Positions 30,843-41,741 of a DNA stretch of 64,000 nucleotides are shown one piece after another. Origin of the DNA: Blepharisma stoltei. Taxonomy: Eukaryota > Ciliophora > Heterotrichea > Heterotrichida > Blepharismidae. Location of the stretch: assembly GCA_914767885.1 (NCBI GenBank), contig CAJZBQ010000028.1, positions 682,001 to 746,000 of the forward strand. Reading direction: 5' to 3'. Below the pieces are notes generated by a model, which was not told the DNA's origin, did no database searches, and saw only the letters and a list, made by a program, of their open reading frames with translations. The translations under genes and the position numbers were made by a program. Position 1 is the first letter of the stretch. Each line of letters begins with the position of its first letter.

Positions 30843-32332
30843 TTAAACATCATCAATAGGCATTTCAGCGCTCTCTTCATTTTCTACATTAACAGCCCTG
30901 CTTTGATTATTCCCATCATTAAATGTAGCATTGAGATGAAATGTAGCCCCAACAGTATCCTCATCCCTTCTTGTCATCATAGTAGTATCACAATTTTTCC
31001 AATCTCTTTTGCAGAGGCAGCAATAAGCTTTCCTTGAAAACCATTCATCTATACATTTTTTATGATAAACATGTTCACAAGGAAGGACCCTTATTTTATC
31101 ATTTTTTAAAAAGCTTTCTAAACAGATAGGACAAGGAAATGACTCAGAGTTGGTGGGACGATACTCTTTTTCAGGGAAATTTTCTTCTATTGTAGTTAGC
31201 TCTATGGCCCTTTCTGGGTTGTGATTTTCTTCTTCAAGAATTGCTATAGAAGTGGACCTTCTCCAGGTTCTAATCAGGGCAAATACGACTCAGCCAACGA
31301 TAATGAGGGAGGAACAGGCGATTATGATATAAAATATCAAAGGGTCTGAGCCACTGCCACTGCTAGTTGCTTGAGAAAGCAGAAATTTAGCTGTTATAAA
31401 ATTTTCTGAGTCATTTTCAAGTGAAAAATAGAACGCTGTGTTTCCGTTTTTACTGAAGGTAAATGTAAATGAGTTGCCTGTTTTTTTAATTTTATTTTCG
31501 TAAATAGTTGGCAATAAAGTGTCATATCCTGAAGAAGGTTTGGCATAAATTGTGATTGTGCTTGCGTCAGCGTTGGCGAGCTCAACTTGCACTTGAATTT
31601 CATCGTCAGTTGACGTGAATTTGTATGATTTTTGATAAAATTTCCATAATTTTATATTAATTTATCATTTTTAAACTTAATTTACTATATTTTTAAATGC
31701 CAAAAAATAATACTAAAACCTAGAAAAATTGCAAAAAAATATAATAAAGTATAATATGCATATGCCAAACTATTTTCATATATATCGACATTTTGATACC
31801 CTGACAGATAAACTAAATCTGCATTAACATGGCAATCAACACCAATTCAGTTATCATTACATCCACATGTCGTTTTATTACAATTTCCTTTACCTGAACA
31901 ATCATTAGGACAGGCATTATTATACTTTTGGACCGCTGAAAGTCTATAAGATACAGCAGCTGTTGTATTTGTATAAACACCAATATAAAAAGTTTGAGAA
32001 TCATAAGTTAAAGGCTCAAGAACGATATTGTGAGAGGAGTACGATAAATAGTAATTATCCATATCAGCCCAATCAGTTTTAAAACCTTTTTTTTCTAAAC
32101 TAGGAGGTTTATTTCTTCTAGCAAGTAAAGCTAAGTGGAATCCAGAGTCAAGCTGAAGCTTTATAGATAAATAATAAATATCTTGTGAAACGATTCCTTG
32201 TAGTATAAAATATTTTCAGCTTTCAGTTTGGATAACATAGCGGGTTATGCCAACTGAAACAGTTTCGTAGGTTTCATCTCCACTTGTGGTAAGCACTAAT
32301 AAAGTGCAAACTATCAGAAAGAGCCATCCCAT
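30843..32332 (-). CDS. Single-pass membrane RING-H2 protein with EGF-like motif, 463 aa
   Basis: A signal peptide (MGWLFLIVCTLLVLTTSG) opens an extracellular region with a beta-rich repeat (SWKYFILQGI) and a Cys-rich EGF-like piece (CPNDCSGKGNCNKTTCGC). After the 98-bp IES (31647-31744) a second beta repeat begins LWKFYQKSYKFTSTDDE. A membrane helix (PLIFYIIIACSSLIIVG, running on into WVVFALI) comes near residue 320, and then a cytoplasmic RING-H2 finger: CPICLESF, CEHVYHKKC, CCLC. The layout is that of membrane E3 ubiquitin ligases with a luminal or extracellular receptor part. UGA is Trp at several points. The IES join yields 1,392 nt, exactly in frame. Confidence 0.85.
31647..31744. other. 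Short IES in RING gene (98 bp)
   Basis: TA-bounded, AT-rich. Reading through it gives a spurious hydrophobic tail and a stop; deletion joins YAYYT to LWKFYQKS in frame. Confidence 0.8.
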
Positions 32333-32700
32333 TGATAGGAATTTTATATTTTAATTAATGCTAAATGTATAAAAAAATAAATAATTATTGTTATTATAAG
32401 AGAAAACTTTGCCTATTTTTAAGAATATCCCTAATATTTACGTTATGCACTTATTAGTCCTCTACAGTTAAACTTTAGCAGTTTGCAATAAATTCCTAAG
32501 CTGAGACTTTGCCTTTATATTTATTTTATAAAAATAATTTCATTATCATTTTATTTCTCAAGATTTAAATTAAAATCAGCTTAATCCTTCTTAATTCTCT
32601 TTAAATAATTTACAAAATGGTAAAATCTATGTAGAGTATCATAAGTATACTTCGTAAACGAAACCAAAAAGTGATACCCGTTGACTTTTCAAAAATTTCT
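32333..32700. other. AT-rich divergent spacer
   Basis: Between the starts of the RING gene (minus) and the channel gene (plus). It is AT-rich with no ORF or repeat that I can support, and presumably holds both promoters. Confidence 0.5.
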
Positions 32701-35700
32701 ATGGAGGAAGACTCGTTTGTCCCCAGAACTAGAAGAAATTCTATTAAAAACGACAGTTTTAAGCCTCATGACAGCTATGTTTTGACTCTTTCAACTGAGC
32801 CTGCAGAACAAATTCAAAATGACCAGCAGCCTACTTCTAAATATAAGAGAATTTGGCAGAGAATTAAATGGAAAGTGATGATGGATATCCGAATGAGAAA
32901 CCTTATGAATGATATAAAAAAGTACGGACAAGACGAAAGTGCATTTTTCTCCCCAACCAGTGACGGCTTACTTCAAGATGAATATTATAAGGCAAAGGCA
33001 GATTCTATGCTCCAATCTAAATGGAGTACCCGTGACAACCCAATAATTCCAAAATATATAATTAACCCGAGTGGATGATTTAAATTATTTTGGGATTTAT
33101 ATATAGGCATTTGGCTGCTTTATACAGCACTAGTCACACCATTTGTTATTGCATTTTTGGTTACAAAAACTTGGGATGTTTGGTTTTGAATTGATTTTGT
33201 AACAGATATGTCATTTCTTGCTGACACTATAATTCAATTAAATACTGCTTATCTGAATAAGGACGATATTCTTATTACATCAAGAAAGTCTATTCATAAT
33301 TAGCTATATCTCCACATAATTTTTTATTAATTTCCTTATTTTTTAAAAAAAATAGAATTCCTTTTACTATCCTCAGTTTCCCTATATACTTTTCAAGCAT
33401 ATTTTTTTGAATTATTTATGCGGGTGACTTCTACTTGATTTAATTGCTTCAATCCCATTTGGGATGATTGAAGTCCTATTAGATTATGAAAGCCATGGGC
33501 GGATGATGAACCAGCTTGTCAAAATTTTTAAAATTAAATCCGTCCCAAGGCTATTTAGGCTTACCAAACTGTCAAAATTATTTACTCCCCCCATCCTTGA
33601 TCGAACGATGGCGAGCCGTTCGATCAAGGATGGGGGGTTAAAAAATTTTTTTTTGGGAAAAAAAATTTTATATATAAAATAAAATATATATATTTTTTTT
33701 ATTTACTTTTAAATAAGAGGGTTAAGAGTATTTAATAATTATTTTTACAGCAAAAAATTGAATTAGTTTCATAAAAATATCAATTTTTAATATTTTGATT
33801 TATTAGTTATCCCTTTAAACGGTATAAATTTTAATTTGTTCCTTATTAAATTAAATTTTTTGTTTTTAAATTTTAAAGAAATCTCTATTTTTTAGATTAT
33901 TGAGTTTTTAAGCCTAGGTTGATGACTAAATCACTTCGGATGGTTGATTCCGTAGCTTTTTGTCGTCTAAAGTCTCTGAAAACAACTTCATTAGGTACAT
34001 CTTCCCAAGCTTTTGATAACTAATATATTTTTATATAAAAAATTGCATGATATGAAAATCGTTCAATCAAGGATGGGGGTTAATTTCCCCAATTTTTTAG
34101 GAATTTTACAGTGAATCGTTCGATCAAGGATGGGGGGGAGTTAAAGAAAAAACATCAAGTGAAAACTTTGAAAATATTCAAATAATCTTGAATATCAATC
34201 ATAGCATTACTCGCCTAATAAGCGCTTTATCAGTTATTGCAGTATCTCTTCACCTGGTAGGATGTATGTGATTTTATTCAGCTCGATTTGATGATTTCAG
34301 CCCAGATACTTGGGTTGTAAGACTGGGATATATGGACAAGCCTATCAAAGAGCTATATCTTGCCAGTATTTATTGAGGAATGACAACTTTAGCAACTGTA
34401 GGATATGGCGATATAAATCCTCGTACAAATTTCGAAAAAGGCATAGCTATGGTTTGGATGATTTGTGCTGTCTATTTTATATCATTTAGCATAGGAAGTT
34501 TATCGTCAATGTACTCTAATATTGATATTATGAAAAATATAATAGACCACAAAATACAGGTATCTGATAATTATGCGAGGGAGACTGAAATATCTAGTGA
34601 TATTAAAAGAAAAATGATCAAAACAATTCGAGTGAGAACGGAAAAAGTTGTTATTTCTTCTGATGATAAAGAAGATTTGCTTAATGAATTCCCCAAAAAA
34701 TTGAAATATGATATAGCTTTGACTATGCATAAAGGCATCATAAAAAAATTTTCATTTTTCACTTTAAAAGACTACACATTTATTGCTGGGACTGTGCCAT
34801 ATTTACAACCAATGATAGCAGGAATAAATGAAATGATTTGCCGCAAAGGGGAAGTTCCTCATAATATATATACTTCTTTTTTTGGAGTGGCGCTGCAAGC
34901 GCAGGCCACTCCATGCGGAATTCCTGTGTTGGTTTAACCAACATAGGAGTTGGTCGAACCAAAACTGTGCGTTGGTTCGACCAACCCATGAATTCCGCAT
35001 GGAGTGGCCTGCGCTTGCAGCGCCACTCCAAGGAGGTTTCTATATTTTATTGCCTCAGGCAGAGCATGCTTTATTTATGGAGAGGACAATATTGTATACA
35101 GAGTTCTCCAAGAAGGCCATTATTTTGGAGACGCAGAAGTTGTTAGAAATGTCCTTACACCATAATTAAATTATGTTTTAGGCCGGGTAAGCAAAATACC
35201 AAAAAATATAGAAAGTTCTTTCTGTTTTCGATAAATTTAAGCCATAATATTTATTTTAAAAATAGGCAATAATGTTAATTATATTTTTTTTTTATATTTT
35301 TAAATATAGATTAGTTAGGAAATATAATATTTGTGCAGGAGCTGATGCTGTCATATTAGTTATGACCAAAAAGGTAACACCTATTTAGCTTATCGAAAAA
35401 ATTCAGCTTGAATTTCCTGCAATCTGAAAAGAGATCGTTGAATTTGCTGATGAAAGAGAAAAGAAAATAATCAAAGCTCTTGCAGAAATGAAAGCTTTGC
35501 TTAAAGCAAATCACAGTGGGCTTATTAAGACTTTAAGTGCAGCTGAATTTAAAGAAATAATAGCAAAGGAAATTGCTGATATAGAAACAGAAATAAATGA
35601 AGAATCTGAAAGGGAGGATTTTAAGTATAGCGAAAAAATAGGCTCATATTATTTGATGGGAAGTTTTCCTCGTGAAACAATTCTTAATGAATTATTGGCC

Positions 35701-36108
35701 GAAATATTTTCCTGATGAGACATTTGATCGAATTTTATTGACTTTCCATCTCACGAGAAAAATTTTCTACCAAAAATCCCCTAGGAAATTACACATGGGG
35801 AAGAATTTTCCAATAAAATAACTTGCACCGAAAAAATGAAATATAAACAAATGGTCACTATAAGGAGACAATTAGATGAAAATACAAACTTAATAGACCG
35901 AGTGCAGAATTTGATAAAAAAAATAGATAGCGATAATCAAGAAAAGCAAGACCATTTGCCACCAATAAATCAAATAAGCCTAGAAACTTTAACAACAGCT
36001 AGAAGATTCCTAAATATAAATTTTGATATTTTGGAAAATCAAAATATAGCAGAGTCCTTGGATATCCCAGAATCCGAAAATAAAGATAAAGAGACAGGAA
36101 ATAAATAA
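32701..36108 (+). CDS. Voltage-gated/cyclic-nucleotide-type K+ channel, about 753 aa after excision
   Basis: Start MEEDSFVPRTRRNS at 32701. Cytoplasmic N-terminus, then S1 (FWDLYIGIWLLYTALVTPF), S2-S3 (WFWIDFVTDMSFLADTIIQL), S4 with spaced basics (KIFKIKSVPRLFRLTKLSKLF), S5, and the pore TTLATVGYGDINPRTNF near residue 344, whose GYG makes it K+-selective. A C-linker and a cyclic-nucleotide-binding fold follow (IASGRACFIYGEDNIVYRVLQEGHYFGDAEVV, ADAVILVMTKK), then a coiled-coil tail. Five candidate IESs (33301, 33583, 34867, 35144, 35705) and one 15-nt intron (35374-35388) must go. All joins keep frame. The 35705 insert holds an in-frame TAG and has two possible cut sites. It resembles EAG/HCN-like channels of ciliates that set ciliary membrane potential. 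Confidence 0.9.
33301..33412. other. Short IES in channel (112 bp)
   Basis: TA at 33301 and 33413. Deletion joins SRKSIHN to YLCGWLLLDLIASIPFG in frame, across S3-S4. Confidence 0.85.
33583..34141. mobile_element. MITE subfamily B, full copy, as IES in channel (559 bp)
   Basis: The left end is TACTCCCCCCATCCTTGATC, followed by an inverted CGTTCGATCAAGGAT forming a hairpin. The right end carries two further copies of the word and GGGGGGGAGTTA. Excision joins LSKLF to KEKTSSENFEN. Confidence 0.9.
34867..35040. mobile_element. Near-perfect palindromic (foldback) IES in channel (174 bp)
   Basis: Two arms of roughly 60 bp (GGAGTGGCGCTGCAAGCGCAGG ... reverse) surround a short centre rich in GGTT-ACC blocks. 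Within each arm GGAGTGGC and GCCACTCC form a smaller hairpin. TA-to-TA deletion joins PHNIY to FIASGRACFIYGED in the nucleotide-binding domain. Confidence 0.9.
35144..35315. other. IES in channel (172 bp)
   Basis: TA within GTTAG at both ends. Deletion joins GDAEVV to RKYNICAGADAVILVMTKK in frame. The interior is AT-rich and runs into a stop if retained. Confidence 0.75.
35374..35388 (+). other. 15-nt intron in channel gene
   Basis: GTAACACCTATTTAG contains an in-frame TAG. Splicing joins VMTKK to LIEKIQLEFPAIWKE. Confidence 0.9.
35705..35818. other. Short IES in channel tail (114 bp, or 99 bp with another pointer)
   Basis: Carries an in-frame TAG near 35783. TA-to-TA deletion (35705 and 35819) joins LLAEI to TCTEKMKYKQ. 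Cutting between the two TTTTCC copies (35707 and 35806) also keeps frame and joins EIFS to NKITCTEK. Confidence 0.65.
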
Positions 36109-36243
36109 TGTATAATACTATTTGTCAGATGCCTGCTTACAAATTATAATGGTTTTCTTTAGTTTTAACAAAATATAGGCTTTTCTATATTTTTTCTTAA
36201 ATTCTTATGAAAAATATCTAAGCCCGGCATTAGAATTAAATAA

Positions 36244-38779
36244 ATGGGTGAAACTTCAGTCGGATCATATGACAATTCCAGAGATTATTTACTTCAACCG
36301 CTTAATGATAATGAAGAACCAACCAGACCAGAGCGCAAGTGGACAGACAGAGTCATCGGCAAAATGGAGCCTGGGTCTATGCGAGGCTCTATTTTCGCCT
36401 TAATTTCTACAGCAATCGGTGCAGGCTGTTTGACAATCCCTTTAATCTTTAAATGACTAGGCATCACTTTAGGACTTTTTATGATATTTATGGGAGCTTT
36501 TTCAAGCTACTATGGTCTAATTGGGATTGCTCTTGCAGCTGATAAGCATAGAAACTACAATTACCCCAATTTAGTTCGGACAATCCTAGGGAAGAATTGG
36601 GGTCTACTTATGGACATTACGATTATTTTATACGTTTATGGTACTTTAATAGGCTATCAAATTATGATAGGAACTTTTGTTCCGAGCATAGCAAGGTCTC
36701 TTAGCATCAATACAAGCCCAGATGAGACGAGAATTGTAATAATGTGCGCATCTTGTATCTTTATTATGATCCCGTTAGGCTTGATGAAGAATCTAAGCTC
36801 ACTCAGATTTGTTGCGATGCTAAGTGCGTTTACACTGGTGTATATCACGTTTTTGCTGGTATCAGAATATTACTTCTTTGAAGAACACAATAATATTGGA
36901 GAAGTCAATTATTTTGATATAAATGTCAATGTTTTTTCAGGGTATTGTTTTTTATTTATATTAATAAAACATTATTTTATTGTTTAATAAAACATTATTT
37001 AATACAAATAATATACGCATTTTGCCTCTATGCATTTACGTGCCATACCAACATTGCTCAGGTCCAAGGAGAACTTAAATATAGCAACCTCCGCCGCATC
37101 AAAAAAATTTCTTTCCGAACAATTCTCAGTATCATGATTCCTTATATTTTCCTAACTCCCCCGCCGTGAGTTAACAAAACCATTAGAAAAATCCCTAACT
37201 CCCCCCCCCTCCGTGAGTGAACAAAAAAATTTTGTTCACTCACGGAGGGGGGTTAATTTTTTTTTTTTAAAAAAATTTATATATAAATTTTATAAAAAAC
37301 ATTTTTTTTCGAAATTTAAAAAAATCCTAATTCGCAAAAATTGGAAAGCAAATATTAATTCAATTTATAAAATTTATGTTTTAAAAAGCAATTCGTTTAA
37401 AAATAAACAGAATTAGCTCTAGATTTCATTATAATAATTATCATTTATATATCAAATTTTTTTTTCCATAAAAAAATTTTTCTATTAAAAACATTTTTGT
37501 TCACTCACGGAGGGTGGGTTTTTTGGGCAAAAAATAGGGATTTTTCTAATGGTTTTGTTCACTCACGGAGGGGGGGGGAGTAAGTGATAATTAGTATAAT
37601 GAAATCTAAAGCTAATTCTGTTTAATTTTAAACGAATTGCTATTTTAAAACTTAAATTTTATAAATTAAATTAATATTTGCTTTCCAATTTTTGCGAATT
37701 AAGAATTTTTTAAATTTCGAAAAAAAAAAAATGTTTTATAAAATTTATAAATTTTTTTAAAAAAAAAATTAACCCCCTCCGTGAGTGAACAAAATATTTT
37801 TATTCACTAACGGAGGGAGGGAGTAAGAGAAATAAAATGGTGATGCTGACGGAAATTGGACTCTGAGGCACACCTCCTATGGAGCTGGTAGGACCCATTT
37901 CTGATGAAGCTGAAATATAGGGCCTCGTTTCCTGCCTTAAGTAGGCCTTCAGAGGTGGGGAAGCCGTGCCGAAAAGGAAGTTTTATTTCTCCCCCGAAGG
38001 TTTTCCTATCCTTGCCAGATGGGCTAGACAGGTTTTTTCCTACCACATGTCTTACCTACTCAGGACCATCGGGGCACTCTCCAAGAAGTGGCTCTTCCCT
38101 GAGGAGCTGATCCTCTGGACAGGTGGTTCAGAACAGAAAACAAGATGGCGTCGGGCCTAGGAGTATGGTCGTATCAGAACCCGGCCTGGAGTCGTCTTTC
38201 GAGTTGAGGTGTCGTGGTCCGCTGGTTCACCCAGTATGGCCATTTAAAACTAACTAACTAACTTATATTTTCCTAGGACTTTATGGCTATTTATCAGCAC
38301 TAGATGATACTCCAACTTTGATTATTATGAGAGACACCCCAGCAGATATCAAAAATGACTGAGCAATGGTAATCTCCAAAATTTTTATGTCAATTACATT
38401 AATATTCGCAGTTCCCATCAACATCCACCCTTGCCGCACAACTATAATCAAGAACATGCTAAAGATAGAAACCCCTTCAACCAAACTGTAAAAACTATCT
38501 AGACACGTATCAGTCACCCTTCTCTTACTACTGACCTCCTTAGGGATCGCAATTGTGTATCCTGCAATCACAGTATTATTCGGATTTTTAGGAGGTTTTT
38601 GCTGCGGTATAATCGTGCTTATACTCCCAGGTAATTTTTATATAGCCTTATTACGGTGCAAGATCATGGGATATCAGCCAAATAGCTGGCAGTTCATAAT
38701 AATCTTTGGAGGCTTTTTTGTCCTATTTCTAGTCGGCTCCATCAGTTCAGTTCTCTCTATTGCAGGAATTGGAGGCTAA
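36244..38779 (+). CDS. Amino-acid/auxin permease family transporter, 442 aa after excision
   Basis: Eleven or so membrane helices of the AAAP (SLC32/36/38-like) type. The hallmark start of TM1 is GSIFALISTAIGAGCLTIPLIF, followed by GLFMIFMGAFSSYYGL and NYNYPNLVRTILGKNWGLLMD; later AFCLYAFTCHTNI, then the C-terminal SLGIAIVYPAITVLFGFLGG and NSWQFIIIFGGFFVL. It moves neutral amino acids across a membrane, with substrate unknown. A 71-bp IES (36943-37013), a compound insert of MITE-in-MITE plus SINE (37155-38275) and a 15-nt intron (38488-38502) interrupt it. Their removal leaves 1,329 nt in frame and joins IPYIFL to GLYGYLSALDDTP. The acidic hydrophilic N-terminus (60 aa) is normal for vacuolar members. 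Confidence 0.9.
36943..37013. other. Short IES in transporter (71 bp)
   Basis: TA-bounded AT-rich insert with stops. Deletion joins VNVFSG to YAFCLYAFTCHTN. Confidence 0.85.
37153..37823. mobile_element. Outer MITE subfamily A copy, host of a nested copy
   Basis: TA at 37153 and 37824. The left end is TAACTCCCCCGCCGTGAG, the right end a CCTCCGTGAGTGAAC hairpin and GGGAGGGAGTAAG. It is split at 37196 by another member. About 75 bp expected next to the insertion point in other copies is missing. Confidence 0.8.
37196..37580. mobile_element. MITE subfamily A, best full-length copy (385 bp), nested
   Basis: Shows the family plan clearly: C-run, CTCCGTGAGTGAACAAAA, its inverse directly after it, an AT-rich core of about 200 bp, then two more copies of the inverse word and a G-run ending GAGTAA. 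Very similar in sequence to 58062-58449. Confidence 0.9.
37826..38261 (+). mobile_element. SINE-like element in transporter exon, 14-bp target duplication
   Basis: CTTATATTTTCCTA is repeated at 37141-37154 and 38262-38275. The element runs from GAAATAAAATGGTG to a (TAAC)n tail at 38250, typical of SINE 3' ends. Homologous to the minus-strand insert at 6868-7205. The MITE pair at 37153-37823 sits exactly at its 5' edge, so MITE and SINE together form one compound insertion. Confidence 0.85.
38488..38502 (+). other. 15-nt intron in transporter gene
   Basis: GTAAAAACTATCTAG. Unspliced it gives an in-frame TAA; splicing yields STKLHVSVTLLLLTS. Confidence 0.9.
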
Positions 38780-38827
38780 GTTAACTTAAAAATCCTTATT
38801 TAAAATAACATAATTTATTATTTGTAA

Positions 38828-41111
38828 CTAATACCCTTTTTCTGTTTCACAAGTGGTTTCTGGGTTCTTTGTGTCTATAGGTGACAGTTTAAGGTTGGAT
38901 CTTCTTGACGAGTTTAATTCATACCCTTTAGGGGTAAGTTCATTATTGGAATCAATAATCCCAGCTAGCTCTTTGCTCAGACTGATATTGGTCCTTGTAA
39001 GTCTTCTATGTTTAATAGTAGTTGACCTTTCTGATTTCCTTTTGGCGATCTCAAAAACATTGATAGGGGGTGAGGTCACAGCTGCCATCCTGACCTCTTC
39101 TATATCTTCAAAGCCAAAATTGCTCCTCATAGTCTTTATTTCGCCAAGCTGGTTAAGCTTGTTCATTGATTTTAATTTGGAGGTTACTTCATTAGACATG
39201 TTCCCCATCCTGTCCCTTCTTCTTTTAGCTAATACAATTCGGTCGAGCTCTTCTGTTTGGCTTACATTGCTTCGAGCATTTGGATCTTTAGGACATTGGC
39301 TAGGCAAGTGTCCGATTTCTCTGCAGCTCGGGCATCTTTTATTGTATTTTTTCTTTTCAATTTCTTCTGTGGGCTCGTTTTCTTCTTCTTCGTCTTCATC
39401 TCTGCTTTCGTGCTTAGAAGTCACGCAGCCAGGGGTGTCTTCTTTAATATTTCCACAGCACCAGTACATCATTCCATTCCATTTGCCAGCATGTCTTAGA
39501 CAAGATCAATTGTAATTGTCCTTTTCAAAAAAAGGTCTATTGCAATTTTTGCATAACTTTTCTTCATTTAAGCCAAACTGTTTCCTCTTACCCCTCCAGA
39601 GCAAACAAAAAAATTTTGTTCGCTTACGGAGATGGTTTAATTTTTTTTCTTCGGAATTTAAAAAATCCCAATTCGGGAAGCAATATTAATTTAATTTTAA
39701 AATATTTTTTAAAATTAAACAGAGTTAGCAAGAGATTTTATGATATTAAAGAATTTTTTGTTCTCCAACGGACGGTGGGTTTTACCCAAAAAATAGGGAT
39801 TTTTCTAAAAGTTTTGTACGCTCATAGAGCTGGGAGTAGTTAGCGTTCATTTCTTTAATTTGGAGCCTCACTTTTGCATAGCTTTCATTTATTTCTTTGA
39901 ACTTTTTTTCCATTTGTGAGCATTTTTCTTCATATGTGTCTCTTTCATCTTTGGCTTGGGAGACTTTTTTGCCCATAGCGCCTAATATTTCTTTCATAGT
40001 GTTTTTTAATCGTCTGACTTCATCTCTATATCCTAGCCTTTTCGTAGAAGTTGTATCATTTTGAAATATAAATTCTATGCAGCTCTTAGTTGTCTGTAAA
40101 GCATCTTCTTCAGTTTTCACTCAAAAACCAAACAAATCGTCGCATCGTTTTCTGATAATTTGATGTTCATTATCAATTTTTTCAGTGCTTTTTTCGCTGC
40201 CACACAAGTCTTCACAAGCTCCATAAAGCCCTTTGAGCCTTTCTCCCATGATATCATTTTGCATTTGTAAGGCTGCGTTCCAGTGTTGAAGTTCATTAGC
40301 TTTGTCGCCAAGCATTTTATTTCGAATTCTTTCTTTATTGAGTTGATCAATATTTTCAATTCGATCTGCTTCTTTTTTGATATTAAGCTGCCTATATTCG
40401 TTGATTTGTTGATTGACTAAGCTTGCATTGAGCTGCTCAGACTTCATTGATTTGTTGGTTTCTTGGATTTGGTATTTTAGATTATTCAGCGTGCAAATGC
40501 TGCCTATTAAGTTTCCTTTAACTTCATCAATCTCAGCTTGGATTCGCTTTTTTTCTAGCTCTGCATCAGTTCATCGGTTTTTTAGATTTTCAAGCTCTTT
40601 ATTAGTCATGTTTAATTGTTTTGAAATAATATCACTAATTTTCCTATTAAATGGATAAAAAAATTTTAATTTTATAATTTTTTATTTTAAAAAAAAAAGA
40701 ATTTGTTATGGAGGATTTAAGCTTGCATTTCGCTGTTCTTTCTGAGTTTTCTTTAGAATTGACCCCAAATAGAGATGATCTGCTTTTAGCAGCTATGTTA
40801 CGGCCATCTGCTTCAAACATAGGAAGGAGAAATTGTTTAATTACTTGAGAAGCAAGCTCTGGGGTAACTTGGATATCTTGATGTATATTCCGGTTTTTAA
40901 TTTTACTAGAAATAGTCACTGGGGATGGAGATGCTATTCTTCCTGCCGATCTTGTAGACAATTGGCTTCGCTTTTCTCGTTTTTCAAAAAGAGGAGTTGA
41001 TATTGTTTTATAAATCATGTTTCTATTTGTTGATGATTCACTTGTTGACTCGAAAAATGTGCGGTATGACTGCAAAGATATTAGATTTTCTTGAGAAACC
41101 ACTTTTTTCAT
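38828..41111 (-). CDS. Coiled-coil protein with CHORD-like Cys/His module and zinc knuckle, 652 aa
   Basis: ATG 41111 (MKKVVSQENLISLQ) opens a Ser-rich disordered region of about 130 aa. After a 73-bp IES a long coiled coil follows (KQLNMTNKELENLKNRWTDAELEKKRIQ... ERDTYEEKCSQMEKKFKEINE). A 252-bp MITE IES is then skipped to a metal-binding module: CKNCNRPFF...CLRHAGKW...YWCCG...GCVTSKH, whose Cys/His spacing is like that of CHORD modules. Next come an acidic stretch and a CCHC-type knuckle (CPSCREIGHLPSQC), and a basic Ser-rich tail. After excision 1,959 nt remain in frame. Zinc binding is inferred from spacing; the biological role is unknown. Confidence 0.8.
39589..39840. mobile_element. Diverged MITE subfamily A as IES (252 bp)
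   Basis: Left TACCCCTCCAGAGCAAACAA with an adjacent hairpin partner, right end GAGCTGGGAGTAGTTA. Deletion joins LQIKEMNA to KRKQFGLNEEKLCKNC in frame. Confidence 0.85.
40645..40717. other. Short IES (73 bp)
   Basis: TA-bounded, A/T only in most of its length. Deletion joins TAKCKL to RKISDIISKQLN (an alternative TA adds one Asn). Confidence 0.8.
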
Positions 41112-41149
41112 TTTTATATTATTTATTACACATTCATGTTTGGTGAAAA

Positions 41150-41530
41150 TTCAAATTATTTTCACTGACTCCATTTCCTTTAAATTGGAACACAAATTAC
41201 AGGTAAATTTTCCATTTTTTTGTTAAGCAGCCGTAAATAGTATTCTGTCCCTCCATTAAATTAGATTAAAACTATTTATACAAAACTTATTATTTTCATT
41301 TATAAAATTTTTGATTGAATTTTTTTACTTTAAATGAAAACATTGGCAATCAGAAATGATTAATAATTTAAATTAATTATATATAAAAATAAATTAAAAT
41401 TCAAAAACATTGCATTCAATTTATATTTTTAATTGTTAAAAAATTATAGAGATTCTAAAATATAATTTTATTTAAAAAAAATTAAGCTACCTTTAAATTG
41501 AAACAGAATTTTTAGTTCCCATTTATAGGG
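41150..41530. repeat. Probable MITE-like element in spacer (CCTTTAAATTG family)
   Basis: The spacer 41112-41741 carries inverted CCTTTAAATTGGAAC (left) and, near the right, CCTTTAAATTGAAAC followed by TATAGGGGAGAGTAAG. Similar end words occur in the insert 58503-58984. The core is AT-rich. Edges are approximate; the rest of the spacer shows nothing. Confidence 0.4.
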
Positions 41531-41741
41531 GAGAGTAAGAGTATCTCAAATGACCTTTCCAAGGCTGAATACTAGATCTTATTTTTGAAACTTCAACAAT
41601 TGCCTAATAAATTGGTTTAATAGCCAAATAAGCAATCTATTTTTAATTATTTTAAATAAATAATCCTAAACCACTTATTAATACAATAAAATTTATTACA
41701 AAGTGATTATTCTCTATCTAATTTGACGATAAGAAGATCTA

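Noticed and set aside
34882-35169. ORFs across the foldback repeat with matching start peptides (MEWRCKRRPLHAEF) on both strands
   Set aside because: They are translations of the palindrome itself; identical peptides from both strands are expected and not evidence for a gene.
37200-37830. Direct and inverted CTCCGTGAGTGAAC words as a CRISPR array
   Set aside because: The words are paired as hairpins at element ends, are not regularly spaced, and recur with the same core at other loci; the host is a eukaryote.
38853-39515. 220-aa plus-strand ORF
   Set aside because: It is the mirror of the Cys-rich coiled-coil gene on the minus strand, whose UGA-Trp, metal-binding Cys and IES joins make that strand the coding one.
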